Assembly: GCA_030605795.1 (NCBI GenBank)
Contig: JAUWHR010000030.1
Location: 1 to 40,469, forward strand
DNA length: 40,469 bases
From: Anaerolineae bacterium
GTDB lineage: Bacteria > Chloroflexota > Anaerolineae > Anaerolineales > E44-bin32
Direction of reading: 5' to 3'
Position numbers and translations under genes: made by a program. Positions 26,841 through 35,626 of the stretch are shown one piece after another; the first letter of the stretch is position 1, and each line of letters opens with the position of its first letter. The notes under the pieces were generated by a model. The model saw nothing but the letters and a program-made list of their open reading frames with translations, did not search any database and was not told the DNA's origin.

Positions 26841-28420
26841 CTGTGAGTATCGCTCGCAGGTCGTGCTCCGCCCATCATCAAGCCAATCTCCTCTCTATCG
26901 GCTGCACTCGCTTCAAATAAGCCGATTATCCCGCCCTCATACATCACAGCGATTCTGTCGGCCATGATGAGGATTTCATCCAAATCCTCGGAGATCAGCA
27001 GCACCCCGCTGCCTGCGTTCCTGTGTTCGACAATGACCTTGCGAACCTCTTCGGTTGCGGCAACATCCAGGCCGCGCGTCGGATGGACCGCTACCAGTAG
27101 CCGCGAGGCGATGAGCATTTCCCTTCCCGCCAGAAGACGCTGCTGGTTCCCACCGGATAAATTGCGCACTGGAACTCGAACGTTGGGAACACGCACATCG
27201 GCCTTCTTAACCAGCTTGCGCGCGAATTTGGCCGCTTCCCGGTTATCCATTCGTGCGCCTACGGAGATAGGAGGCTTCCAATACTCACGGAGGATCGCGT
27301 TGTGTGTGACAGAAGCGCTCCTCACCAGACCCATCCCGATACGATCCTCAGGGATGTGGCCCACGCCTGCTCGCGCTAACCGTATCGGAGAAGCGCGGCT
27401 GAGATCCTCCCCATCAATGATGATGGTCCCCCGAGTGAGAGGTCGAAGCCCCGTCAGCACCTCGGCCAGCTCCCGCTGACCATTCCCGGCCACACCCGCC
27501 ACCCCGAGGATCTCACCTTCTTTTACGCGCAAGCTCACATCAATCAGCGCCGGAAGGCCGCGATCGCTCAGGGCGCAAACATCTTGCAAATCAACGATCG
27601 TCTTCCCGTCCACCGGCACCTTGTCCAGCTTGTGGAAAACAACCTCCTGGCCGATCATCAGGCGGGCAAGCGTCCGTCGATCGCATTTGGACGTCAAGCG
27701 AGTCGCCACCTTGCGCCCACCCCTCAATACAGTGATCCGGTCAGAGACCTCGAGCACTTCATCCAGCTTGTGGCTGATAAAAACAACCGCCCGGCCGCTA
27801 GCGGCTAAGGAGCGAATCACGCGAAAGAGCTCCACCGTTTCGATGGGGGCCAGGACTGCGGTGGGTTCATCCATGATGAGGATACGCGCACCTCGCGCGA
27901 GCACGCGCATGATTTCGACGCGTTGCTGCTCGCCCGTCGACAACTGCCAGATCTTGGCGCGGGGGTCGACGTGCAGGCCGTATTCAGAGCAGATCTGCTG
28001 CGTTCGTTCCGCCAGCTTCGTCATGGAGATATCCCACGGCGTCTGCTCCCAACCCAGGTGGATGTTCTCAGCCGCGCTTAGTTTTTCAACCAGCCTGAAA
28101 TGCTGGTGCACGATTCCGACCCCGGCTGCGATCGCTTGCGCCGGCGATTTGAAACCAACAGACTCGCCCTTGATGAAGATGGCGCCTGCATCCGGCCGAT
28201 AAGAGCCGCAGAGGATATTCATCAGCGTCGTCTTGCCGGCGCCGTTCTCGCCGAGTAGCGCGTGAACCTCTCCTGCGCGTAGCTCGAAGTCGACACCTTG
28301 ATTAGCGATCACTCCCGGAAATCGCTTCCAGATAGCGCGCATCTCGACCAAGATTTGATCACGGGTTTCCTCTCCGACCTCGAGCTTGCCTTCGGTTGTC
28401 AGGGAAGAGGATGGTGTCAT
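26837..28420 (-). CDS. BMP-family ABC importer ATP-binding protein, second system
   Basis: 527-residue tandem ABC ATPase. N-terminal half: Walker A GENGAGKTT (57-65), signature LSTGEQQRVEI, Walker B ILIMDEPT. C-terminal half: degenerate P-loop VAGNGQREL, signature LSGGNQQRLLAGREM, then HPTRGLDVAATEE. Such proteins energise import of nucleosides or purines. GGGAG lies five bases before the ATG. It is encoded between the binding protein and the two permeases, giving a complete importer in one direction with the downstream purine-type enzymes. Confidence 0.94.
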   Translation of the reverse strand: MTPSSSLTTEGKLEVGEETRDQILVEMRAIWKRFPGVIANQGVDFELRAGEVHALLGENGAGKTTLMNILCGSYRPDAGAIFIKGESVGFKSPAQAIAAGVGIVHQHFRLVEKLSAAENIHLGWEQTPWDISMTKLAERTQQICSEYGLHVDPRAKIWQLSTGEQQRVEIMRVLARGARILIMDEPTAVLAPIETVELFRVIRSLAASGRAVVFISHKLDEVLEVSDRITVLRGGRKVATRLTSKCDRRTLARLMIGQEVVFHKLDKVPVDGKTIVDLQDVCALSDRGLPALIDVSLRVKEGEILGVAGVAGNGQRELAEVLTGLRPLTRGTIIIDGEDLSRASPIRLARAGVGHIPEDRIGMGLVRSASVTHNAILREYWKPPISVGARMDNREAAKFARKLVKKADVRVPNVRVPVRNLSGGNQQRLLAGREMLIASRLLVAVHPTRGLDVAATEEVRKVIVEHRNAGSGVLLISEDLDEILIMADRIAVMYEGGIIGLFEASAADREEIGLMMGGARPASDTHR

Positions 28421-28622
28421 ATATGCTCCCTGTTCTGCCGGAAAACAGTATTGTTATCCGTGATACCTATTTTGAACGAGAAATAAATGCGTGCAGGAAA
28501 GGATCGAGCGAGCCAACTTATCACCCGCTCTGGAAATCCAGATATGGCTGCAAGCGCAATTCGCCAATGGCTCAAGCTCGCTCAATCCTGACCCTCAACC
28601 GTCGATATGGCGACGATCAGAT

Positions 28623-29732
28623 CTAGGGCATTCCACTCACACCTTCGACCGCCCACTCCCAGAGATACAGTTCCATGAGAGACATCTCCTCGCCCTCCGC
28701 GATGCGGAGTGTTCCCTCCGTGTCATAGATGGGTCCCACGAAGACATTCAGCCCCTCATCGATCATCCGGGCCCGAACAGCATCAACCTGGTCACGGACC
28801 TCCTGCGGTACGTTCTGGCCCCAATCATCACGGTCAACACCGCCGGTGATGGGCAGCAATCGTTCCTCCGCCTTCCATGTGCCGTCAAGGAGAGCACCCA
28901 CCTGCTCCACATAGTAGGGTCCCCAGTCGAGTTCGACCGAGCTCACGTAGGCATTCGGGCCGAAACGACGTATATCGGTATTCCACATCGCCGCCCATAC
29001 GCCGCGCTCTTCAGCGACCTCAAGATAGCCGGCCTCATCCATGATGCCGAAGAGAAAATCGGTGCCATCATCAATCAACGTGTGGGCTGCTTGGGTCGCG
29101 GCCGCCGGGTCAAACCACGAGTTGATCAAGACCACCTTGGTGGTCACATCCGGATTGACCGAAAGTGCGCCGAGATGGAACGAGTTCACACTGGCGTACA
29201 CCGACTGAACGGGATAGGAGCCGACATAGCCGAGCTCATTCGTCTCAGTCAGCAGCCCAGCCACCATGCCAATCAGGTAGGATGGATCCCAGTGATTCAC
29301 GTAGTACCAGGCCAGGTTGTCGGTGATCTTGTGGCCATCGCATTCCAGGAAAGCGACCTCCGGATGCGCGTCGGCTACTTGGTAAACAAAGTCTGCATAC
29401 TCCGAAGTGATGAAAATCATCTGCGCGCCATCAGCGATGAATTGTTCGAGCGCGCGTGGAGTCTCCTCTGAAAACGGCAAGTTCTCGATCATCACAGTGC
29501 GAACCCGGTCGCTGAAGGCCTCTTCGACCGCCTTCATGCCCTGATCGTGGGACCAGGTCCAGCCTTCGTCCGAGACAGGCCCGACGTGACCGAACGCGAT
29601 CAGGACGGGCTCTTCAGGCTGCTCTACAACCGGTTCCTCGGTCGGTTGCGCACCGCCACAAGCTGCGGCAGTGAGCATGGTTGCGAGAGTTAGAACCGAG
29701 AGCAACCACAAATTCCTTTTTCGTACGTACAT
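28623..29732 (-). CDS. BMP-family substrate-binding lipoprotein, second system
   Basis: 369-residue lipoprotein with lipobox Cys25 (TAAACGG), an acidic/proline linker and a PnrA-like domain: GHVGPVSDEGWTWSHDQGMK, then EQFIADGAQMIFITS and GLLTETNELGYVGS. GGAGGGG precedes the ATG. It heads the importer operon, and an 18-base palindrome lies 87 bases upstream. BMP proteins usually bind nucleosides with a conserved aromatic/acidic pocket. The next genes (hydroxylase, deaminase, methyltransferase) suggest a purine or methylated purine ligand. Confidence 0.93.
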   Translation of the reverse strand: MYVRKRNLWLLSVLTLATMLTAAACGGAQPTEEPVVEQPEEPVLIAFGHVGPVSDEGWTWSHDQGMKAVEEAFSDRVRTVMIENLPFSEETPRALEQFIADGAQMIFITSEYADFVYQVADAHPEVAFLECDGHKITDNLAWYYVNHWDPSYLIGMVAGLLTETNELGYVGSYPVQSVYASVNSFHLGALSVNPDVTTKVVLINSWFDPAAATQAAHTLIDDGTDFLFGIMDEAGYLEVAEERGVWAAMWNTDIRRFGPNAYVSSVELDWGPYYVEQVGALLDGTWKAEERLLPITGGVDRDDWGQNVPQEVRDQVDAVRARMIDEGLNVFVGPIYDTEGTLRIAEGEEMSLMELYLWEWAVEGVSGMP

Positions 29733-29818
29733 TTCTCCCCTCCATAGTATATGATTATGAGCCGATATCCCAACATAGCGATTTCTGAATGCTCAATATG
29801 GTCAACTCCTTTCACATA

Positions 29819-29836
29819 TGTATTTCCGGAAATACA
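29819..29836. promoter_or_regulatory. Perfect 18-base palindrome upstream of the second importer operon
   Basis: TGTATTTCCGGAAATACA is identical to its reverse complement. It lies 87 bases upstream of the binding-lipoprotein start, between it and the UTRA regulator gene, the expected place for an operator. HutC-type GntR proteins bind palindromes of similar size. The rest of the gap at 29733-30054 shows no supported gene. Confidence 0.5.
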
Positions 29837-30054
29837 AAAGGCCCACTTTTCTTCTAGATGCTTGTCTTTTCAAGATCCGTTCAGAGCTTCCTCCTTATGA
29901 AAATCTATCTTGCTATTCGACAGCAAATCGACTGGGAGACAAATTAATTTGCTTTTCGAGAGGTTTGGCCGCCATCGATATCAATAAGCAATTCGCTACT
30001 GCCTAATAGGCGTTGGAGGACAAAAAATCCCTCAAGTCTCATTGGGTGATCTTT

Positions 30055-30816
30055 TCAGCTCCTCGTTTGGCGATGCCGGATCACCTCAAAGGTCACAAAG
30101 CCGCCGGGGAAATAGACAAACGAATGCCAGAGAGGGTGTTCTGCGCGGTTGTAGCCGATTTCTTCCATTACCAGCACCGCCGTTATCGGATCAAGCGTCA
30201 GCCCTCGCATTTCGCAATTCTCGGCAATATCCGGCCGTATCTTGGCCACATGGTACTCCGTTCGTTGATTGCATCGCTGTTCGAGGAACGCATACAGGGG
30301 TTCGGTGATCTCAGGTTGAGCAGCCACCTGCTGGGCGAGATCGTCCCCAAACACCCAACGCGGAATGGAGTTAATCGAATAGATCACCGGATCGCCATCG
30401 GCGGTGAAAATCTTATGCGTCCTCAGCACGTCCTCGCTCTGCTCTATCTGCAGAGCTTGCGACACATCTGCATCAGGTTTCACAAAGACGCCGCTGACGA
30501 ATTGGGTTCCGAACTCGTAGCCCTGTCTGGTGATCAAGTCATAGAAATCTGTAGCTTCGTTGAGCGGGTTGGAGATTCGTGAGAGCTGGCTGACGAAGGT
30601 GCCTACACCATGGCGACGGACGACCAAACCTCTGGCCGCAAGCGCGCTCATGGCGCTGCGCACCGTCGCGCGGCTGACGTTGAATTCAGATGCTAGTTTA
30701 TTTTCCGGAGGCAGTTGGCTACCAGGTGGGAAATCTCCGTTCATGATCTGCTCTATCAGAATCTCTAGTACCTGGCGCGCAAGAGACGCCGAGCGTACTG
30801 GTATTCGAGGTGGCAT
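30055..30816 (-). CDS. GntR-family transcriptional regulator, HutC/UTRA type
   Basis: 253-residue regulator. A GntR winged helix occupies about residues 8-78 (GDFPPGSQLPPENKLASEFN, then SRATVRSAMSALAARGLVVR). A UTRA ligand-binding domain fills about 100-245. UTRA domains bind small metabolites and release DNA. The gene sits directly upstream of, and in the same direction as, the second importer operon, so it is the best candidate regulator of that operon. Two short palindromes lie just before its own start. The ligand may be the imported substrate or a breakdown product (inference). Confidence 0.9.
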   Translation of the reverse strand: MPPRIPVRSASLARQVLEILIEQIMNGDFPPGSQLPPENKLASEFNVSRATVRSAMSALAARGLVVRRHGVGTFVSQLSRISNPLNEATDFYDLITRQGYEFGTQFVSGVFVKPDADVSQALQIEQSEDVLRTHKIFTADGDPVIYSINSIPRWVFGDDLAQQVAAQPEITEPLYAFLEQRCNQRTEYHVAKIRPDIAENCEMRGLTLDPITAVLVMEEIGYNRAEHPLWHSFVYFPGGFVTFEVIRHRQTRS

Positions 30817-30849
30817 ACTTCAACCCTTCTGCCCAAGTCTAAAAAGGTT

Positions 30850-30885
30850 TGCAGCGCTGCACATGATATAAGATGGCAGCCATCT
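30850..30885. promoter_or_regulatory. Two palindromes upstream of UTRA regulator
   Basis: A perfect 12-base palindrome TGCAGCGCTGCA (30850-30861) and a 7-base-arm inverted repeat AGATGGC-A-GCCATCT (30871-30885) lie 34-69 bases upstream of the regulator start, within its expected promoter. Possibly autoregulatory sites. Confidence 0.35.
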
Positions 30886-31137
30886 GTCCTTTTACACTAT
30901 ATATTAAAGCGGTGGGTTTGTCAAATCCCTTTGAAGCCGGGGTTGAAGCAATGCCAAATTCTGGGAGAAACCCTATAGCTGGGGGCACGGCGAAGCTTAC
31001 CCCCCATATCTGTGCCTACCCACAGCGCCAGAATGGCTTTCTTATCTTATTCTTTCAATTGATGACCCCACAAGCAAGAAACCAATGGTAGAGAGGAAAC
31101 GGCATCTACCTGCGCTTCCCTACAGCTCAGACGATAC

Positions 31138-31230
31138 CTAGAAGAGCCCCAGAACGCTGTCGAGGCTCCACGTCGCGCCCGCAACCAAGACAAGCAGGAT
31201 GACCTCCGAGGCGATCATCATCAAGTTCTG
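31138..31230 (-). pseudogene. Possible membrane-protein C-terminal fragment (DoxX-like?)
   Basis: A 30-codon minus-strand stretch ending in TAG reads NLMMIASEVILLVLVAGATW, then SLDSVLG. It is one hydrophobic helix plus a short tail, resembling the C-terminus of DoxX-type membrane proteins. There is no start or upstream homology. It lies next to a decayed ATPase gene, so it may be another remnant. The identity is weak. Confidence 0.2.
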
Positions 31231-31264
31231 ACCTTACTCACACTGGTATCCTGCGTTCACAGAT

Positions 31265-32070
31265 CTATCCTTCGGTTTCACGCCCAGCATCGTTTTTGGC
31301 GTACAGCCTTTTCACTTGAAGAAGGACCTGTCCTGGTTGTTAATCAGGTTTTCCTACACGGAATACTACTTCCCGACCAACCATTAGGCACGCCAAGTCC
31401 TCACGCGTCACGCTGGCGGTTTTAACTGTTGCGATAGTCTGACCATCACGCATTATGCTAATACGATCACAAATGCCTAACACTTCATCAAGCTTATGAC
31501 TGATGAAAACCACACCATGCCCTTCGACGACCATCTTCTCAATGGATGAGAACAACCCCTCGATTTCGGCAAGCGTGAGCACAGATGTCGGTTCATCCAG
31601 GATAAGGATGCTGGCATTTCGATAGAGAGGTTTAAGGATTTCGACGCGCTGCTGCTCACCTTCTGAGAGATGCCACAAGGGAGATACGCGGTCAATATCC
31701 AGGCTGTAGCGGTCGGAAAGCCCGGTGATGCGATTTGCTGGTTCATCCAGATCAAGTATGAGGGTTTCGGTTGCCAGACCAAGGACAATGTTCTCGGTAA
31801 CAGAAAGGGTTGGAATATTCCGGAAATGCTGGTGAACCATACCGATGCCTAACTGAATGGCATCTGCTGGGGAGCGAAGCGTGACCCTCCCCTAACACAA
31901 ATTTCGCCCACATCTGGGTGATAAAGGCCGAAAAGAGCATTCATTAAACTTGTCTTGCTAGCACCATTCTCTCCTAACAAATCGTGCACTTCACCAGGCA
32001 CTAACTCAAAGCTAGCAGCGTCGTTGGCGACGACGCCGTTGAATCGCTTACAGATGCCGACCATGCGCAC
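31265..32070 (-). pseudogene. Decayed BMP-family importer ATPase (third system)
   Basis: The minus strand carries the N-terminal half of a BMP-type ATPase in pieces. The piece from 32070 has a damaged Walker A (GENGASKTS instead of GENGAGKTS) and loses frame near 31890. The next piece resumes in another frame with RSPADAIQLGIGMVHQHFRN, then LSEGEQQRVEI and LILDEPTSVL, and reaches an in-frame TAA at 31342-31340. Homology continues past that stop (QPGQVLLQVKRLYA) to about 31265, where it ends. The second ATPase half, permeases and binding protein are missing. A mutated P-loop, a frameshift, a stop and a truncation together make this a clear pseudogene. Confidence 0.88.
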
Positions 32071-32293
32071 AAGCGGCTATCACTCGATCGCTGTTGGAGT
32101 TCTATCCATGGACACATCCATCACTTGTGTCACCAAATCCCTGAAACCTCCGTTTCAGACGCTTGTTCTCTCGCGGTGGGTCTAGCCATTGTCGGGGAGA
32201 CCAACGAAAACACTCTTTCTCTAAAGCGATCCGGAATGGCCGCAATCTCGATACACAATCTGCTGTGGACGATCGCTCATCGCCAGCCTTTAT

Positions 32294-33640
32294 TCAATCC
32301 TCGGATGCTTGTTTGCGGTGCCAGAGATCTGCGAGCGCTTTCCTTCCCTCCTTGAGCACCTGCTCTTCATCCATGGTCAGTAGTCTTCGGTTCTCCATCA
32401 CCACCTGACCGTCAATGATGTTAGTCTGGACGCAAGCTGACTGGTAAGAAGACACCAATCGTTTAGTAACGTCGTCCTCTTCAAAGCTACGCATTGGCGC
32501 GGCGTACAAGCCTCCATCATCGAGGATGATGATGTCAGCTTTCTTTCCAATTTCAAGCGACCCGATCTCATCTGGCATGCCGATCACCGCCGCGCCCCCT
32601 CGAGTGGCCATGTGTAATACATCCTCCGCCGGTAAGGCGTCCGCGCCAAGTCGATACTTCTGGATCAACGAAGCTACCCGCATTTCAATGAACATATCGA
32701 GATTGTTATTGCTCGGTGCACCATCGGATCCGAGCGCTACATTGATCCCGCGCGCAAGCATTTCCGGCACTCTAGCGATGCCTGAGCCCAATTTCGTGTT
32801 GCAGCAAGGGCAGTGCATGGCGTGAGTTCCTGTTTCAGCCATTACGCGATATTCATCTTCATCCAACCAAATGCAGTGCGCCATTTGCACGTTGGGACCC
32901 ACCACGCCAATGCTCTCTAGGTAGACTAGGTTACGCATCCCGGTCTTTTTGAGCATAGCCTCGACCTCGTATTCAATCTCTCCAGCATGACCGTGGATGC
33001 CCACCCCGGGATTCATATCCGCCTCCTGCTTGATTTCTTTAAATAAACCCTCGGTGTTCCACAATTGCCAGCGTGGTGCGAAACCGTAACGGATTCGACC
33101 GTTTTCCTTTCCGTGCCAACGATGCATCAAATCAATACTCTCTCGAATGGAATCCTCAGTCGATTCGCGCAACAGAGGGGGCAGGTTTTCGGTCGAATCC
33201 ATCATCGCTTTTCCTGCCTGCGCTCGTATGCCTGACTCCTTAATCGCCTGGAACACAGAGTCTTGATGATGGAGCGTGCCCATGTCGATCACACTTGTGG
33301 TTCCCGACTTGATCATTTCGGCCAGGCCTAATCTGGCGGAGGCGTAGAGTGTATCGGGCGTGTGCCGGAACTCGAGCCCGGTTATCGTGTCCAGCCACTG
33401 GCGTAGCGGCTGATCATCGGCCTGGCCACGTAGCAGGCTCTGACACAAGTGGATGTGGGATTGTACGAATCCCGGCAGCACCAGCATACCGCTAGCGTCA
33501 ATGGTCTTGTCTGCTGTCCCGTCAATCCGTGGCGCGATCCTCCGGATCAGGTTGCCTTCGATAAGCACATCTCCGTACATGCGGGTATTCTGGTCGTCCA
33601 TCGTGACGAGGTAACCATTCTTTATGAGAAGGGATGTCAT
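32294..33640 (-). CDS. Amidohydrolase-family deaminase (SsnA/guanine-deaminase/TrzN-like)
   Basis: 448-residue metal-dependent hydrolase of the ATZ/TRZ and cytosine-deaminase-like group. The metal-binding HIH motif is at residues 62-64 (VQSHIHLCQ), with later ligands in HGHAGE, MAHCIWLDE and LGSDGAPSNN. The C-terminal LEIGKKADIIILD is the usual composite domain. Relatives deaminate guanine, 8-oxoguanine, 5'-deoxyadenosine or s-triazines. GGAGG precedes the ATG. It lies in the same direction as the dead importer ATPase; with the deaminase at 21070 it fits a purine-breakdown theme. The substrate cannot be set from sequence alone. Confidence 0.87.
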   Translation of the reverse strand: MTSLLIKNGYLVTMDDQNTRMYGDVLIEGNLIRRIAPRIDGTADKTIDASGMLVLPGFVQSHIHLCQSLLRGQADDQPLRQWLDTITGLEFRHTPDTLYASARLGLAEMIKSGTTSVIDMGTLHHQDSVFQAIKESGIRAQAGKAMMDSTENLPPLLRESTEDSIRESIDLMHRWHGKENGRIRYGFAPRWQLWNTEGLFKEIKQEADMNPGVGIHGHAGEIEYEVEAMLKKTGMRNLVYLESIGVVGPNVQMAHCIWLDEDEYRVMAETGTHAMHCPCCNTKLGSGIARVPEMLARGINVALGSDGAPSNNNLDMFIEMRVASLIQKYRLGADALPAEDVLHMATRGGAAVIGMPDEIGSLEIGKKADIIILDDGGLYAAPMRSFEEDDVTKRLVSSYQSACVQTNIIDGQVVMENRRLLTMDEEQVLKEGRKALADLWHRKQASED

Positions 33641-34117
33641 CAGGCGATCCTCCAGTGCGACAAGGCCGCTTGTCGATCAGTCATGGATACAGTTCAATTG
33701 CAGACGGCACCGCAAGCATAGATAACGGCTACCGTACACAGGCCAACCCACAGTCTGCCGATCACGTCTAAGCTTCTGCTAGGGAAGTACTGGCTCATCG
33801 CTTTCCAACAGGCTCTCAATACTCTCCCGGCATCGGTCACTCTGGTCACATACGGTCACGCCCTGGTAAGCACGGCTCCTTGCATGCCGATCGATGTTAG
33901 ACCGCTAGAACAAGACTTCGATAACTTGGTTCACCAGATTGCCGGTGGCGCTCTCGACGAGCCCCCTATAGGTCATGCCGTAATTAGGGACTTCCACAAT
34001 AGTCAACAACATGAGCGAGAGGATCTCTAGATCAACTGAAGGAAGTGTCATGTCATAGCACAATGACTCAAGAGCAGTTGGCTTTAGGGTGCCTGCAGCC
34101 TTCCTCTAACAAAGAAC
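33641..34117. other. Intergenic region without a convincing gene
   Basis: About 480 bases between the amidohydrolase and the DMT transporter. A 48-codon minus-strand frame at 33905-34051 begins with ATG but has no ribosome site and no recognised relative. No repeat, hairpin or RNA gene stands out. Confidence 0.4.
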
Positions 34118-34549
34118 CTAGACCTGCCTCGGCAGCACGAGATATGTTCCCAGGCTCATCAACAGGAGACCCATCAACCGCGCTAAACTGAGCGGGATCC
34201 GCTCGTAACCGCCGAGGCCAACCGTATCGATCACCGCGGCCAGAACGATTTGCCCAAAGACGATCGCCATATTCCCTGCCAAAACACCAATCCTTGGAAC
34301 TGCGTAGCCGATCCCCGCGACGGCAGCGATCACCAGTGCTCCTGCCAAAATCGCCCAAGGTGCAACCCTCTGGGTCGCATCCCATGGGATCTTCCTCAAA
34401 GAGAATAAGATGATGATGACACTGGCGGAGATCAACCCGGCAGCCAGGTTCTCCAACAGGCTTGCATTGATCGCACCCACCATGCGCGCCATTGCTCCTT
34501 CGATGGTCGTCACCACCGCGAAAACAGCGTCCGTGGCTGCAGCAACCAA
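34118..34549 (-). CDS. Small DMT-family transporter (YdcZ/DUF606-like)
   Basis: 143-residue membrane protein with about five hydrophobic helices. The segment VGAINASLLENLAAGLISAS near the N-terminus and the end GLLLMSLGTYLVLPRQ are typical of the short YdcZ-type drug/metabolite transporters, which act as paired half-transporters. The apparent start is TTG at 34549; an in-frame TAA lies about 12 codons further upstream, so the N-terminus cannot extend far. It follows the TetR gene in the same direction by 176 bases and may be its target. The substrate is unknown. Confidence 0.7.
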   Translation of the reverse strand: MVAAATDAVFAVVTTIEGAMARMVGAINASLLENLAAGLISASVIIILFSLRKIPWDATQRVAPWAILAGALVIAAVAGIGYAVPRIGVLAGNMAIVFGQIVLAAVIDTVGLGGYERIPLSLARLMGLLLMSLGTYLVLPRQV

Positions 34550-34725
34550 TAACCCGACATTCAGCCCCTCTTGTATTTAACAATCCTCCTGTGGATCTCG
34601 AATTCCTTGGTTCGGCCCAAGATATCTCGGACATTGAATATTGGGATGAATAGGAGGCGCCTTTTGATGACCATTACATCCAGAAATCCTTCCTCGCCAC
34701 CTGATGGCTGCAATGGGAGGCGACA

Positions 34726-35331
34726 CTACGAACTTGGAACAGGTGCTCTCAACATGCTGAAAACGGCATCACGGGCACGAGCAAAATATTGATCAAGATC
34801 TATCGCCTCCTCGTCGATTAAGTACTGGAGTGCTGCGCCCTCCATTAAGGAGACCATGATACTAGGGATGAGGTTTGCGTAAGTATGATCAAAAAAACCC
34901 TCCCGCACACCCTTTTGGACCACATCTGCGATGTCCGATCGCCAGGTGGCGTACATATACTGGATCTTAGCTCGGATCTGGCGATCGCGTGTTCCCTGAA
35001 CCCAGAAGTCGTAGAAGACGAACATGCGATGGCTTTCACCCAGCAGAATCTCCTTCATCTGATCGAAGAAGATGGCCAGCTTTTTCTCGGCACCAAGCTC
35101 CTCATCCTTTAAAACGTGTGCACGCGCATGCACGAAGTGATCCAGTATGTCGTCGACCACCGCCATAAATAATTCGACTTTCTTGGGGAAGTAGTAGTGG
35201 AGATTCCCCTGGCTCATACCAGCTTTCTTAGCGATCAACCGCATGCGTGTCCCACTGACCTTATGTTTTGCAAGCGTGGCCAGCGTGGCATCGAGGATTA
35301 TCCTCTGAGTAGGACTAATTTCTTCGCTCAT
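34726..35331 (-). CDS. TetR-family transcriptional regulator
   Basis: 201-residue repressor-type protein. The helix-turn-helix is at about residues 8-55 (RIILDATLATLAKHKVSGTR, then GMSQGNLHYYFPKK). The remaining helical domain binds an unknown ligand. It is divergent from the corrinoid protein and MtmB-like pair and codirectional with the DMT transporter, so it may control either or both. A likely promoter and overlapping operator lie at 35378-35418. GGAGG lies about 11 bases before the ATG. Confidence 0.92.
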   Translation of the reverse strand: MSEEISPTQRIILDATLATLAKHKVSGTRMRLIAKKAGMSQGNLHYYFPKKVELFMAVVDDILDHFVHARAHVLKDEELGAEKKLAIFFDQMKEILLGESHRMFVFYDFWVQGTRDRQIRAKIQYMYATWRSDIADVVQKGVREGFFDHTYANLIPSIMVSLMEGAALQYLIDEEAIDLDQYFARARDAVFSMLRAPVPSS

Positions 35332-35377
35332 GAGTTCGGCGTTCCTCCAGGATCATAAGAAGGTAGTTGACTAGAGT

Positions 35378-35418
35378 TCCTAGTTCTGCTAGGATAATCA
35401 TAGCATTAGTTCGGTCAA
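35378..35418 (-). promoter_or_regulatory. Predicted tetR promoter with overlapping operator
   Basis: On the minus strand, TTGACC (35418-35413) and TATCCT (35396-35391) are 16 bases apart and resemble -35 and -10 boxes. The inverted repeat TCCTAG-N5-CTAGGA (35378-35394) overlaps the -10 box, as expected for autorepression by the TetR protein. It lies in the divergent gap to the corrinoid gene at 35627. Confidence 0.45.
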
Positions 35419-35626
35419 TTAATCAAATCCTTATCGTGGTTTGTGTTAAGGAACTGCCGATTGCCCAACACCTTTTGGAAATCTAACGAGAAGTCCCACT
35501 TACCCACGCTCCTTGGAATTGGCAATACCATGCCTGTGGGGAGCGTTGGGCTATGTCTAGTCCCATGTATGGTGGATACCTCATGATCCAGCCTGTTCGC
35601 CATGACTAGTTTCACAGGAGAGACCA

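Noticed and set aside
28421-28622. Possible riboswitch or gene between binding protein and ATPase
   Set aside because: No conserved purine-riboswitch or cobalamin-box pattern could be recognised in this 202-base gap.
29818-30006. 62-codon plus-strand frame
   Set aside because: It starts inside the 18-base palindrome, is antisense to the promoter region of the importer, and resembles nothing known.
33905-34051. 48-codon minus-strand frame
   Set aside because: No ribosome site and no recognised relative; too short to support.
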